This document shows, one piece after another, positions 8,586 through 17,776 of a stretch of 46,488 bases of DNA (position 1 is its first letter; each line of letters starts with the position of its first letter). The stretch is from assembly GCA_017518935.1 (NCBI GenBank), contig JAFWTK010000171.1, positions 1 through 46,488 on the forward strand. Direction: 5' to 3'. The translations under genes were made by a program, and so were the position numbers. The DNA comes from Prevotella sp. (lineage in GTDB: Bacteria > Bacteroidota > Bacteroidia > Bacteroidales > Bacteroidaceae). Under the pieces are notes generated by a model. The model was not told where the DNA came from. It did not search any database and saw only the letters and a list, made by a program, of their open reading frames with translations.

Positions 8586-9776
8586 TTAGTCGTCGAACTG
8601 GGCGACGGTATGGAGGATGCTAGGGATGTCGATGCCCAGTTTATCCAAGATGGTGGTGAGGGGAATGGCCTCATCGTCAGAGGGCAGGCTCACCATGACG
8701 GTGGGGTAACTGCGGCCAGTGGCTGGATCACGGACAATCCCCATGAAGAGATCACCTAAAGATGTGGTTTGGACCAGAAGCGACAATTTCAGATTGTCGT
8801 TGAAATCAGCGACCAATTGCTGGCACTCCTCCTCAGTAGTACCCTCCTGCATGCACTTGGCTATCTTGACACCGTTGACTACGAGGTAGTTGACGTTGCT
8901 GGAATAACCGCTGAATACGAAGAGTCCGTCCATAGCAGAAACGGTGAAGTCGGCCTCGACGGTGACATCGTGCTTGATGAGTTTGAGGATATCGGCATCA
9001 TCTGTCAGCGTGGTATTCATCACCAGAAGTGGCGACTCATCAGCGCTCTTACCGTAAGTGAGTACCACACTCCGCTCATGGGTATTCAGTTGTCTGTAAT
9101 CGAGAGTGACCACATAGTCACGATAGAGCAGTTCGCCCGTAAAACTATTGCCACGGATGAGCAGTGGCAACCAGACAGGACGGTTTCTCTCGGTATTGGA
9201 GATCAGGCGCAGCACCAACTCATCGCCCTTATAGATATAGAACTGGCTGGCACCAGTGACATAGAAGTTCCAACGATAGATGGAGATGTCTTTTTCCATC
9301 TCTGCCGAAATATGATATTGCTGGCCGTTGCGGGCGGTATAGGTGATTTCTCCCCTACCATCTGCCTTGAGACCAAACCACGACGAACTGCTCTCGCCGT
9401 TATCTTTGAGGATGACCGACAAGTCGTAGGCCAGTTCGAGGGCGTTGTTAAAGGCATCGTACGAGAAACGGCGACCCAGCGTGACGCCCTTGCCCTCATC
9501 GCCTTTGAGGAGACTGAGAAGCATGGAGAGTTTCACGTCGAACTCAGAGCCTTCGCCATTGGCCCGCGTATCGCTGGTGATGACCTCTGCCAACGGTTCC
9601 AGTTCCTTGAAATCAAGTCCTTCCAGATTCTGATTCAACTCGTTAGCGGCTGCGTCCAATGGACGAAGAGCCGCCATCTTCTCACTCTCAGCATTCTGAC
9701 TGTCATCGGAACTACATGCGCTAAGCATGAGCAAACCGAATACGACCATCATGGTCAAAAGGTGTATCTGTTTCAT
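8586..9776 (-). CDS. Lipoprotein of unknown function
   Basis: The start is set at 9776 because its ATG overlaps the upstream TGA as ATGA, the usual sign of coupled translation; a frame three codons longer exists. MKQIHLLTMMVVFGLLMLSAC is a lipoprotein signal, followed by a Ser/Asp-rich linker (SSDDSQNAESEK). The rest is about 370 residues of mixed helix and strand with no motif I recognise. A segment such as GRGEITYTARNGQQYHISAE suggests beta-strand repeats. It is the last gene of a three-gene operon of secreted enzymes, so it may help them on the outer membrane (inference only). Confidence 0.8.
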   Translation of the reverse strand: MKQIHLLTMMVVFGLLMLSACSSDDSQNAESEKMAALRPLDAAANELNQNLEGLDFKELEPLAEVITSDTRANGEGSEFDVKLSMLLSLLKGDEGKGVTLGRRFSYDAFNNALELAYDLSVILKDNGESSSSWFGLKADGRGEITYTARNGQQYHISAEMEKDISIYRWNFYVTGASQFYIYKGDELVLRLISNTERNRPVWLPLLIRGNSFTGELLYRDYVVTLDYRQLNTHERSVVLTYGKSADESPLLVMNTTLTDDADILKLIKHDVTVEADFTVSAMDGLFVFSGYSSNVNYLVVNGVKIAKCMQEGTTEEECQQLVADFNDNLKLSLLVQTTSLGDLFMGIVRDPATGRSYPTVMVSLPSDDEAIPLTTILDKLGIDIPSILHTVAQFDD

Positions 9777-11395
9777 AAGCCCCAAAGGTTATAATTGACA
9801 TCATAACCAGCCAACAGGAACCAGTTGGCCAGTTGCTGTTCGTAACTGCGCAGCAGGTAGAGAGGTGCCTCGACGGTTTCTTCAAGCGTAGTCCCAGGCA
9901 TATGTTGACGCGCTCCGATTCCCGCTTTCAGATAGAGAAAGGCCGTGATGAGGTCAGCCTGAGTGATACCTGAGTCTTCGCACATCTCTTCCAAGTCATT
10001 GGTGGTCAGGTTCACATTCGACAGAATCTCATTAATATTGGGGATAAAGTCGAAAGCATTTACCCTGCGTCTGGCAAAGCCGCCGTCGTTGACAACCTTC
10101 TTCAAGTCGATACCCCAACTTTCAAGCGTCTTGATGACCTTCAAGAGGTTCAAGTCGCCCACAATGTCGTGGTAGTAGCGGTTCTGCTCACCCTCATAAT
10201 AGAGCACGGGCCAGAACTGGATGGCTGCCACCGTCTGTATCAACCACACGATGGCCGAGAGGGAGTGGTCGAGTTTGAACACCAACGTATTGGTCTGCAA
10301 GTTGGTCTTGCCAGGCACAATGCTTGGCGTGAAGCCTTTCTCGCTCATCCAGGGAATGATAGCACGTACGCACTGGATAGGCACATAGTTATCATGACGG
10401 CTGTGCTCGATGTAGTATTTCTGTGTCAAGTCGGGCTCCCAGCCGTTCATCAGGTTAATCTTTTCGAACTGGGCCATCATAGCCTTGGCCTGTGGCGACT
10501 CGATATCCATATAAGCAGGTTGTAACAGGTTGTGGAGCGAGTCTTGCATGCTGACGCCGTATTCGGTCAGCGTACTCTTTTCCTTGGTCTTAATAAACTC
10601 TTCTACGCCTGAGGCCAAAGGCTCCTTGAACAGGTCTTTCCATTCAATGTCCATGTGACCGTTCTTTACCGTCGAGATGAGCATCATGACAACATCCTTG
10701 CAGTCCTCGCACCAGTCCTTCTTCACATATTCCCGATAGGCCACGACATAGTCGGTAGGGCCACCGCCGGCAAAGGTCTTGGTGAAGGTGACACCCTTGT
10801 CCTTATACTCCATGTCGCGCAGCCTGGCCACGTAGAGAGACTCTGAGCCACCCTGTGAGAAACCGAGATTAAAGAGGTACTTGCCTTGCGGCAAATGCTC
10901 ATCGGTGAGTATCTGACGGGCCGCCAACAGACCGTCGAGCGAATTACGGGCATTCACGTCGCCACTATGGTAGAACATCGGATATTGGCTCGAAGAACCA
11001 TAGCCGATGAAATCGCTCATCACCAGGATATAGTTGGGTTGCAGCGGGTTGACAATCAGTCCGTTGATGAGTTCCTGATTACCCGTTGAGGGACAGTCCT
11101 CGGGTGAGCCCAAGGTGGCGCGGTTGAAGAGCATAATACCGTCGCAGGGGGTACCGTCGATAATGTTCGATGGAATCATTATCACACCGCTGATGGTGGC
11201 GGGCTTGCCGTCGGCATCCTTCGAGGGGTACTCGTAGATGATGCGGCGTACGGAGCGTGAACTCAACGAGAAGTTTCCCACTCGGGCCTTGACGACCGTG
11301 TCACGGTCATAGATAATCTTATAGTTAATATCCTGTGCAGCACTGGTGAGCACTGAGGCTATAAATGCCAAGAGTATGATGGTTGTCTTTTTCAT
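9773..11395 (-). CDS. Secreted alpha/beta hydrolase (lipase/esterase-like)
   Basis: A secreted enzyme with the alpha/beta-hydrolase fold. After the signal peptide (MKKTTIILLAFIASVLTSAAQ) come a core strand region (SGVIMIPSN, CDGIMLFNRAT), an oxyanion-type segment (VMSDFIGYGSS) and the nucleophile elbow GFSQGG at about residue 198. The acid is not obvious; a late His follows in IEHSRHDNYVPIQC, where HDNYVP resembles the usual Asp/His region. About 540 residues is long for the fold and leaves room for a large lid. The start at 11395 is preferred because GGAG lies 8 bases upstream of it, while upstream ATGs at 11401 and 11413 are badly spaced. Substrate unknown; an ester is likely. Confidence 0.82.
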   Translation of the reverse strand: MKKTTIILLAFIASVLTSAAQDINYKIIYDRDTVVKARVGNFSLSSRSVRRIIYEYPSKDADGKPATISGVIMIPSNIIDGTPCDGIMLFNRATLGSPEDCPSTGNQELINGLIVNPLQPNYILVMSDFIGYGSSSQYPMFYHSGDVNARNSLDGLLAARQILTDEHLPQGKYLFNLGFSQGGSESLYVARLRDMEYKDKGVTFTKTFAGGGPTDYVVAYREYVKKDWCEDCKDVVMMLISTVKNGHMDIEWKDLFKEPLASGVEEFIKTKEKSTLTEYGVSMQDSLHNLLQPAYMDIESPQAKAMMAQFEKINLMNGWEPDLTQKYYIEHSRHDNYVPIQCVRAIIPWMSEKGFTPSIVPGKTNLQTNTLVFKLDHSLSAIVWLIQTVAAIQFWPVLYYEGEQNRYYHDIVGDLNLLKVIKTLESWGIDLKKVVNDGGFARRRVNAFDFIPNINEILSNVNLTTNDLEEMCEDSGITQADLITAFLYLKAGIGARQHMPGTTLEETVEAPLYLLRSYEQQLANWFLLAGYDVNYNLWGL

Positions 11396-11415
11396 TGTCA
11401 TGTCTCCTCTCATCC

Positions 11416-12507
11416 TTATTTTATCACGCGTTTGTCTGCCTTTCCGCCCTGTTGTTCAATATAGATACCGTTCTTAGGTCGGTTCACCATCTGGCCATTA
11501 AGGTCATAGACACGACTGCCTTCCGCCTGGTTTATTCTTACATCATCAATGCCGGTGTCACCCGAAACCACCTTGAATGTGGCTGCCACAGGATAGTGGT
11601 CGCCCAAAGGCTTGCCCTCATTCAGATAGCCTTCCTTGTCGAGCAAGAAAGTGACGGGCTGTATCTTCGTACCTATAACTGGATTGATGTAGAGGATTTT
11701 GTCGTATGTCTCCTCTCCCTGCTTGTTCAGTTCCATCCACACATCGGCTACCGTTCCGCGGCCTGTCCCATTGATGACATCGATAAACACGCCTTTCACG
11801 TCGTCACGGGTATAGAGGCTGTTCATATCACCTACGATAATGATGGGACGCGAGTCGAGATGTAGCAGCACGTCTTCCCTCAACTGGGTCCACTGGGCCA
11901 CTCGTGTGGCCTTATCTTTTGCATCTCTCTCATCAGCCACATCCCTACTGTCGCTGGCGTCCATGTGCATATTGTAAACCACAATACGGGCTCCACTCCT
12001 CAGCGTCACTTCGTAACGGCGGAAGCCCTTGGTCACCATCTCGTCTAAGGCGTGACTGAACTTACCGAAGTTCTGCTGCCAAGGCGTACGGGCTGCGGGT
12101 GTCACCGTGAGGTCGTTTTTCCAACAGCCCATCAGGCCGTCACACTCAAAACGGTGGTTCTGCAAATGAAGGTAGTCGATGGTACGGCCCACCACATCCA
12201 CGTCACCTGTCCACTCGTCCAATTTATAATCGTCTTCAAGCATCACTGAGAGCACATCGTGGTAATTGAAATCCTCTTGCAGCATCAGCAGATCGTAACC
12301 TTTCTTCAACAGGTATTTGCCGATACGAGCCGTGCCGCCGTCTCCCGGACCGTCCGTATTCACTTTAACCATTAATATCTTCTGGGGCAGTCCGTCCACA
12401 TTGAGCGTGGCGATGGAAAACTGCTCTCCAGCCTCCTGTCCTGTTGCCGTCAGATTACCCCATAAGGTAAAGAGAACGGCTAATGCCATCACAACTTTCT
12501 TCATCAT
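11416..12507 (-). CDS. Secreted endonuclease/exonuclease/phosphatase-family enzyme
   Basis: First gene of the operon 12507-8586. It has a signal peptide (MMKKVVMALAVLFTLWGNLTA) and the EEP metal-dependent phosphoesterase core: SIATLNVDGLP (strand with the first Asn), MLQEDF (metal-binding Glu), YNMHMDAS (catalytic region), VGDMNS (Asp/Asn pair) and GDHYPV (terminal Asp-His). Family members cut DNA, phosphoinositides or sphingomyelin; the NVDGLP and MHMDAS wording reminds me of sphingomyelinase-type members, but the substrate is open. The last 45 residues (SRVYDLNGQMVNRPKNGIYI) are a Bacteroidetes C-terminal sorting-type tail. Promoter TATCTTTG is at 12527-12534. Confidence 0.88.
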   Translation of the reverse strand: MMKKVVMALAVLFTLWGNLTATGQEAGEQFSIATLNVDGLPQKILMVKVNTDGPGDGGTARIGKYLLKKGYDLLMLQEDFNYHDVLSVMLEDDYKLDEWTGDVDVVGRTIDYLHLQNHRFECDGLMGCWKNDLTVTPAARTPWQQNFGKFSHALDEMVTKGFRRYEVTLRSGARIVVYNMHMDASDSRDVADERDAKDKATRVAQWTQLREDVLLHLDSRPIIIVGDMNSLYTRDDVKGVFIDVINGTGRGTVADVWMELNKQGEETYDKILYINPVIGTKIQPVTFLLDKEGYLNEGKPLGDHYPVAATFKVVSGDTGIDDVRINQAEGSRVYDLNGQMVNRPKNGIYIEQQGGKADKRVIK

Positions 12508-12526
12508 ACAATAATATATTTGGGGG

Positions 12527-12534
12527 CAAAGATA
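12527..12534 (-). promoter_or_regulatory. Promoter element TATCTTTG for the 12507-8586 operon
   Basis: The minus strand reads TATCTTTGCC, 20 bases before the ATG at 12507, matching TAnnTTTG. Confidence 0.7.
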
Positions 12535-12578
12535 CGAAAAAAAAGCAAATAAACAAATCTTTCGGTATTATTTTGCAC

Positions 12579-12614
12579 AAAAAAGCGCTCACAAAGTGTG
12601 ACACTTTGTGAGCG
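12579..12614 (-). terminator. Rho-independent terminator of the 12647 hydrolase gene
   Basis: CGCTCACAAAGTG (586-598 of this kilobase) and CACTTTGTGAGCG (602-614) form a perfect 13-bp stem with a 3-base loop. On the minus strand it is followed by GCTTTTTTG, a U-tract. It lies about 30 bases behind the stop at 12647. Confidence 0.85.
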
Positions 12615-12646
12615 GATTATCTTTTATCGGATTGGCAGCGTACGCC

Positions 12647-13630
12647 TTAATTTACCTTGGCGTTCTTTTCCAATGACCAGTCCTTGCGCTGCAGGATGGC
12701 AGGTTTGTCACCAGTGAACATCTTCGAGGCTTCTTTGTCGCCCTTGAGTTGCCAGTCGAGCCAAGCACGGGCCACAATAGCAAACTCACCGCCGTTTGGC
12801 TGGTTGTAGGTGCCTCCATGACCTACGGGCAGGTTGACAGCGATAGCCGGCACATGGTCAATGCGCTTGAAGTCGTCCATACCATTATTATAGGCGATAT
12901 CGGTTTCACCACCCAAGATATAGATAATAGGACAATGGATCTCCTTCAACTTCGACTTGGCCACGCTGGGCATACCACCCATACGAGGACGACCAGCACC
13001 AGGGCCACCAGGACGACCGCCACCAGGGCCAGGAGCAGCGCCAGGTCCTGCACCAGGACCTTCCTCCACCTGGTCGAAGAGTCCGCTGTTACAGATCATG
13101 ATTGAGGTGACACGTGGGTCGAAGCAGTTGAAGAGAGCCTGCAGACCGCCACACGACATACCAGAGATACAGATGTTCTTGGTGTCGATCTTCTGATAGA
13201 ACGGGCTGTTCTTGTCTGCATTCTGCGCAAAGGCCCAGTCCATCGACTCTACCTGCTGCTCTGAGCGCGACTGGCTGCCGCCACCCATGCCGCCAAACCC
13301 TCGTGGTGCATCAGCCTTTGGCATGATGCCTGTAGCCAGCACGAGATAGCCGTAGGAGGCAATGTCGTTGAGGAATTTCTCATGTCCACGAGGCGAATTG
13401 GCGCATCCGCCGTTGCCCCATACCAGCACGGGCAGGGCTTTCTTGGCATTGAACACAGAGAGGTCTTTCGGAGCGAACACGGTGTGCTCCTTGAATCCTT
13501 CCACTTCATACATCACAGCCTTGTAGGGACCTGTTCCGCCTTCTTCGAGGACAGTTGGTTCAGTTTGGGCAAACGTGCTTGCACTCATAGCAAAGGCAAG
13601 CGTCAAAGTCATAAATAGTTTCATATTCAT
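12647..13630 (-). CDS. Secreted alpha/beta hydrolase with Gly/Pro-rich insert
   Basis: A 327-residue secreted hydrolase with signal peptide (MNMKLFMTLTLAFAMSASTFA). Family signs in order: LPVLVWGNGGC (oxyanion strand), GYLVLATGIMP, nucleophile elbow GMSCGG at about residue 158, acid in GGETD (about 240) and base in GHGGTY (about 276). It is close to the dienelactone-hydrolase or polyester-hydrolase group; substrate unknown. Odd feature: residues about 188-219 are an insert almost wholly Gly, Pro, Ala and Arg (such as GPGAGPGAAPGPGGG) between the nucleophile and the acid, probably a disordered surface loop. Promoter TATCTTTG is at 13658-13665 and a strong terminator follows, so it is a single-gene unit. 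Confidence 0.88.
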   Translation of the reverse strand: MNMKLFMTLTLAFAMSASTFAQTEPTVLEEGGTGPYKAVMYEVEGFKEHTVFAPKDLSVFNAKKALPVLVWGNGGCANSPRGHEKFLNDIASYGYLVLATGIMPKADAPRGFGGMGGGSQSRSEQQVESMDWAFAQNADKNSPFYQKIDTKNICISGMSCGGLQALFNCFDPRVTSIMICNSGLFDQVEEGPGAGPGAAPGPGGGRPGGPGAGRPRMGGMPSVAKSKLKEIHCPIIYILGGETDIAYNNGMDDFKRIDHVPAIAVNLPVGHGGTYNQPNGGEFAIVARAWLDWQLKGDKEASKMFTGDKPAILQRKDWSLEKNAKVN

Positions 13631-13657
13631 AATAGTTGGGGTTTAAAGATTCGCCTG

Positions 13658-13665
13658 CAAAGATA
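13658..13665 (-). promoter_or_regulatory. Promoter element TATCTTTG for the 13630 gene
   Basis: The minus strand reads TATCTTTGCAGG, 28 bases before the ATG at 13630. Confidence 0.7.
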
Positions 13666-13717
13666 CAAAAAAAGGTATAAGCAGCCAAATATAATTGAGT
13701 TTTTTTGAGAATACAAA

Positions 13718-13753
13718 TAAAAAGCGGCCGCTGCAAGATTCTTGCGACGGCCG
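13718..13753 (-). terminator. Rho-independent terminator of the 13790-14152 gene
   Basis: CGGCCG (13725-13730) pairs with CGGCCG (13748-13753) and GCAAG (13733-13737) with CTTGC (13741-13745), separated by one mismatch and one wobble. On the minus strand the stem is followed by CTTTTTATT. It ends transcription of the small secreted protein gene. Confidence 0.8.
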
Positions 13754-13789
13754 TTTCTTGTTACCCTTAATCTTTTTACTTTCTGCGAT

Positions 13790-14152
13790 TTACTTCATTC
13801 TCTGATTCTGGATGGTAGCACCGAAGAGCATCATATAAGTGCTGTATTGCTCGTCGTTCAGCACGCGGCGCATATTACGTACATCCTTCCTGATGGCCTT
13901 CTCATACTGGACCATTCTGTCAAATCCTTTCGCTTGCGCTGCTGTTGCCAACTCAGTGTTCAGGCTGTTGCTGATAGCCTCTACGGCTTCCATTTGTTCT
14001 GCTGTCAACTGCAGTTTGTCTGCCAGTCTGCGTACGTCGAAACTCATGTCGTAACGCTCAGCGTTGTTTACTACTGCCTGATTTTTCTCAGTCTCTGCGA
14101 ACCCGAAGGTCATTGTCATTGCGGCTACTACCGTTAAAATAATCTTTTTCAT
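13790..14152 (-). CDS. Small secreted helical protein, Spy/CpxP-like
   Basis: A 120-residue exported protein. The signal peptide (MKKIILTVVAAMTMTFGFA) is followed by an all-helical, charged domain. LQLTAEQMEAVEAI resembles the LTxxQ helix of Spy/CpxP-type periplasmic proteins, and a second helical pair follows (KGFDRMVQYEKAIRKDVRNM, then LNDEQYSTYMMLF). Similar small proteins are frequent in Bacteroidetes and are suspected to act in envelope stress or chaperoning; no activity is proven here. It has its own terminator; no clear TAnnTTTG element was found in the T-rich upstream stretch. Confidence 0.75.
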   Translation of the reverse strand: MKKIILTVVAAMTMTFGFAETEKNQAVVNNAERYDMSFDVRRLADKLQLTAEQMEAVEAISNSLNTELATAAQAKGFDRMVQYEKAIRKDVRNMRRVLNDEQYSTYMMLFGATIQNQRMK

Positions 14153-14322
14153 TGTTCTTTTATTTTTTTATTGTTATCCTGTTTTCTGTTTGTTATCCTG
14201 ACTTTTTTGTTGTCGTGATTTTTGTTTCTTTGTCTCTTTGACGCAACAAAAAGGAAAAGGTTTAAAAAACAATGAAAAAAAATTTTTTTTGCCCAGAAAA
14301 TGGGATTCTCAGATAAATGTAT

Positions 14323-14330
14323 TACCTTTG
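14323..14330 (+). promoter_or_regulatory. Promoter element TACCTTTG for the esterase operon
   Basis: TACCTTTGCAAC lies 22 bases before the ATG at 14352 and matches TAnnTTTG. A longer frame starts upstream of it at 14238, but translation from there would precede transcription, so the start at 14352 is preferred. Confidence 0.7.
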
Positions 14331-14351
14331 CAACAAAAATCAGTGAGAGAC

Positions 14352-15932
14352 ATGAAAAGAATGACTTTGAGCCTCATCAGTCTGCTGTTCGCCACAGGGT
14401 TGGCAATGGCACAGGAGGGCAGTACAGCAGTGGTCAGCACCAAGAGTGGAAAAGTGAGTGGGATCATCCAGGAGGGTACAATGGCCTATCTCGGTATTCC
14501 CTATGCCAAGGTGGAGCGTTTCATGCCGCCTCAGCCCGTCAAGAAATGGAGCGGCATACGCAAATGCGACCACTGGGGCCCGATGACGATGCAGCAGCAG
14601 AACCGTCCGATGACGGAAGACCAGATGTCGGAAAACTGTTGTGTGCTGAATGTATGGACCACGGATGTAAAGGCCAAGAAGCCGGTCATGTTCTGGTTGC
14701 ACGGTGGCGGTTTCGACTCTGGCACCTCTGAATGGGATCCCGGCATGTGCCTGGCGAAGAAGGATGTGGTGGTGGTGAGCATCAACCACCGTCTGAACAT
14801 CCTTGGTTTCCTCGACCTCTCGACTTGCGGCAAGAAATATAAGTATTCTGGTAATGTGGGTATGCTAGATGCCGTACAGGCTCTGGAGTGGGTGCGCGAC
14901 AATATTGCCAACTTTGGCGGCGACCCCAACAACGTGACTATCTTTGGCGAGTCGGGTGGTGGCGGCAAGGTGGGTACGCTGATGTGTATGCCCAAAGCCA
15001 AGGGACTCTTCCACAAGGCTATCATCATGAGCGGCACCATCCTCAACGTGAATACGAAAGCGATGACTGAGGAATTGGGCGAGGCCGTATTAAAAGAATT
15101 AGGTATTGACAAGAAGCATGTTGATAAAATAAATAAGGTGTCTTATCAGGATCTTTACGCCGCTGGCCAGCGGGCGATGGCTGCCAGCATCGGAACACGA
15201 AGGCCTGGTACACCGATGATGTGGGGCTTCGGACCTACACCTGATGGGGAGGTGCTGCTGAAACAACCCTTCCAGCCAGACTTCGCGGACTTCAGCGACG
15301 ACATCCCCCTCATGATTGGCACCACGTTCAACGAACTGCAGCGGGCCCGATACAATCAGAATATCACTTTAGAGCAGGCACGTACCGAACTGCTACGTAC
15401 CTTCGACGCCGAGACCGATGCTTATATCAGTGCCTTCTGCTAGACCTATCCTGACAAGTCACTGCGAGATTTGCCTGCCGACCTGCTCTGCATCGACTGG
15501 CTGTTCCGCCCGAAGACCATCATCACCGCTGATGCCATCGGTGGCCAGCGCAAGGCCGACACCTATGTTTATATGTACACGGTTGGCGAAAGCGACAACC
15601 GAGGCTATAAAGGCTCTGCGCATGGTTCAGAATTAAAATACTGCTTCGACGTGCTGCATCATTATAGCAACCAACTGTCGCAGTCGTGCATCGACACAAA
15701 CAAGAAATGGGCGACAATGATGAGCGATGTCTGGGCTAAATTCGCCCATGACGGCAACCCCAACTATGCTGGACTGCCCGACTGGCATCCTTACACCAAG
15801 GAGAACGGTGAGTTGGTTGAGTTTGGTGGCAACAAGCCCACCCTACGCCACAACCACGACCGTAAACTCGAAGAAATCATCAACCGCCACTGCTTCAAGC
15901 AACTGGACGAGTTTAACAAACGACAGAAATGA
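14352..15932 (+). pseudogene. Type B carboxylesterase interrupted by in-frame TAG
   Basis: The complete frame encodes a secreted type B carboxylesterase (signal peptide MKRMTLSLISLLFATGLAMA). Family motifs are present: YLGIPYAK, SENCCVLNVWT, oxyanion hole HGGGFDSG, nucleophile elbow GESGGGG, and, past the break, the catalytic His in SAHGSELKY. A TAG at 15441-15443 follows DAYISAFC; the same frame continues at once with TYPDKSLRDLPADLLCIDWL and stays open to 15932. The first product (363 residues) lacks the catalytic His, so it should be inactive unless the stop is read through. One base change from CAG or AAG explains the stop. The downstream ATPase start overlaps this stop as ATGA, so the operon structure was built around an intact gene. 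Confidence 0.85.
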
Positions 15933-16723
15933 ATAGCGAGACCATCAGACTGAGTAACCTGAGCATCGGGTATCGGGGGAAAAACGGCACGCGAGTGGTG
16001 GCGACTGGTATCAATGCAGCCATCAGAAGTGGGGAACTGACCTGTCTGCTGGGTGCCAACGGCGTGGGTAAGTCTACGCTGCTCCGCACGCTCTCCGCCT
16101 TCCAGCCGAAGTTGGATGGAGAGGTGCTGATTGAGGGGCGTGAGATTGCGACGTTCAGCGACAAGGAACTGAGTCGGCTGATTGGTGTGGTACTGACAGA
16201 GAAACCCGACATCAAGAATATGTCTGTACGCGAACTCGTGGCCTTAGGCCGTTCACCCTATACCGGATTCTGGGGAACCCTGCACGAAGATGACTGGCAG
16301 GTGGTTGATGAAGCCATTCGTGCCGTCAGAATAGAACCACTCCGAGAGCGTCTGATTCATACCCTCTCCGACGGCGAGCGCCAAAAGGTGATGATTGCCA
16401 AGGCGCTGGCGCAGCAGACACCCGTCATCTTCCTCGACGAGCCCACCGCCTTCCTCGATTTCCCCAGCAAAGTGGAGATGATGCAACTGCTCAGGCGACT
16501 GGCCAGAGAGCAGCAGAAGACCATCTTCCTCTCGACCCATGACTTCGAACTGGCTCTGCAGGTGGCAGATACACTATGGATTATGAGGAATGAGGATTAC
16601 CAGACAAGCGTAGTTATCGGCACTCCAGAGGAACTGGCACAGAGCGGAGAACTCGCCCATTACGTGGAACGGCCAGGTATCAGTTTCGACCCCACCACCC
16701 TTTCTGTCAGAATCAAAAAATAA
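15929..16723 (+). CDS. ABC transporter ATP-binding protein, FecE/BtuD type
   Basis: The cytoplasmic ATPase of a siderophore, heme or cobalamin importer. All ABC motifs are visible: Walker A GANGVGKST (about residues 37-45), signature LSDGERQ (about 145-151), Walker B VIFLDEPT (about 166-173) and H-loop STHD (about 198-201). At 264 residues it has normal length for FecE/BtuD. It overlaps the esterase stop by four bases (ATGA). Its natural partner is the FecCD permease at 17777-18790, coded on the other strand across the CobD gene. No substrate-binding protein is in the window. Confidence 0.92.
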   Translation: MNSETIRLSNLSIGYRGKNGTRVVATGINAAIRSGELTCLLGANGVGKSTLLRTLSAFQPKLDGEVLIEGREIATFSDKELSRLIGVVLTEKPDIKNMSVRELVALGRSPYTGFWGTLHEDDWQVVDEAIRAVRIEPLRERLIHTLSDGERQKVMIAKALAQQTPVIFLDEPTAFLDFPSKVEMMQLLRRLAREQQKTIFLSTHDFELALQVADTLWIMRNEDYQTSVVIGTPEELAQSGELAHYVERPGISFDPTTLSVRIKK

Positions 16724-16748
16724 TTGTTAATTGTCAAATTGTAAATTA
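16721..16748. repeat. AATTGT micro-repeat in an operon spacer
   Basis: The 27-base gap between the ATPase and CobD genes is nearly all repeats of AATTGT with 7 to 9 base spacing (TAATTGTTAATTGTC, then AAATTGTAAATTA). It overlaps the TAA stop of the ATPase gene. It belongs to the short-unit repeats seen elsewhere in the window. Confidence 0.65.
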
Positions 16749-16750
16749 GG

Positions 16751-17773
16751 ATGACTTACGGACACGGAGATGATAAATATCGTTACGGCGATCGGATAAA
16801 AATGAACTTCAGTTCTAATATCTACCAACGGGCAGACCTGACAGACCTAAAGGACTATCTGGCTACCCGACTTGATGCCATTGGCAACTATCCGGAGCCG
16901 GAGCCGAGGGCATTGGAAGCACTGATTGCAGAAAAACTGGAGATCCCTGCCGACATGGTGATGGTGACCAACGGAGCCAACGAGGCCATCTACCTCATCG
17001 CACAACTCTATCGTCATTGGGCTTCCGTCATTCCGCAGCCCACCTATAACGAGTATGCCGATGCCTGTCGGATGTTCGGACATACCATCTCCTACGATCG
17101 TAATGATGAACTCAATATACTGCCCGAAGACCGCATTTACTGGTTGTGTAATCCTGACAACCCGACAGGTAATGTGCTGTTGAAATCGCTCATCACCCAT
17201 ATCATCCGCAAGCATCCGCGCTATCTCCACGTCATTGACCAGAGTTATGCCGACTATACCCTCCAACCCATGCTTGAACCGAAGGAGATGCTCGACTGCT
17301 ATAATGTGATGATCCTCCAGTCGCTCTCAAAGAAATACTGTGTCCCTGGCCTGCGTCTTGGTTATCTGACGGCTTCACCTATTATTATAGATCGCCTGCG
17401 CGATATCCGTCAGCCCTGGACGGTGAACGCTCTCGCCATCGAGGCCGGAAAATGGCTGATAGAGAACGACCCGAAAGTGCTGCCTGACCTGAAGGAATAT
17501 CTGGATGAGGCCCAGCGAGTCAAACAGGAACTGTCAGAGATAGAGGGACTGATGGTGATGGACACCCAGACGCACTATATGTTGGCGAATATCGACTGGG
17601 CCACCAGTCTGGAACTGAAGAACTGGCTCATAGAAAAGCACGGTATCCTGATTCGTGACGCCTCCAACTTCCACAGTCTCGATGACCACTGTTTCCGTGT
17701 AGCCGCCCAGACACCAGAGGAAAACGATGCCCTGATCAGTGCCATCAAGGCATACCGTGAAGAAAAGCAATAG
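16751..17773 (+). CDS. cobD: PLP-dependent aminotransferase family, CobD-like threonine-phosphate decarboxylase
   Basis: A fold-type I PLP enzyme close to histidinol-phosphate aminotransferase. The start (YGHGDDKYRYG, then MNFSSNI) is typical of CobD proteins, which make (R)-1-amino-2-propanol phosphate for the cobalamin nucleotide loop. Visible sites: MVTNGANEAIY (cofactor phosphate region), CNPDNPTGN (Asn of the PLP pocket), DQSYADY (Asp), the PLP lysine in SLSKKYCVPGLRLGY, and the C-terminal Arg in CFRVAAQ. Length (340) fits. Its place between a BtuD-like ATPase and a BtuC-like permease supports a cobalamin role. The alternative is a histidine-pathway aminotransferase, less likely without his genes nearby. 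Confidence 0.8.
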   Translation: MTYGHGDDKYRYGDRIKMNFSSNIYQRADLTDLKDYLATRLDAIGNYPEPEPRALEALIAEKLEIPADMVMVTNGANEAIYLIAQLYRHWASVIPQPTYNEYADACRMFGHTISYDRNDELNILPEDRIYWLCNPDNPTGNVLLKSLITHIIRKHPRYLHVIDQSYADYTLQPMLEPKEMLDCYNVMILQSLSKKYCVPGLRLGYLTASPIIIDRLRDIRQPWTVNALAIEAGKWLIENDPKVLPDLKEYLDEAQRVKQELSEIEGLMVMDTQTHYMLANIDWATSLELKNWLIEKHGILIRDASNFHSLDDHCFRVAAQTPEENDALISAIKAYREEKQ

Positions 17774-17776
17774 GAC

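Noticed and set aside
8769..9794. 341-codon frame on the plus strand
   Set aside because: It is the antisense of the 8586-9776 lipoprotein gene, which has a lipobox, an ATGA-coupled start and an operon context.
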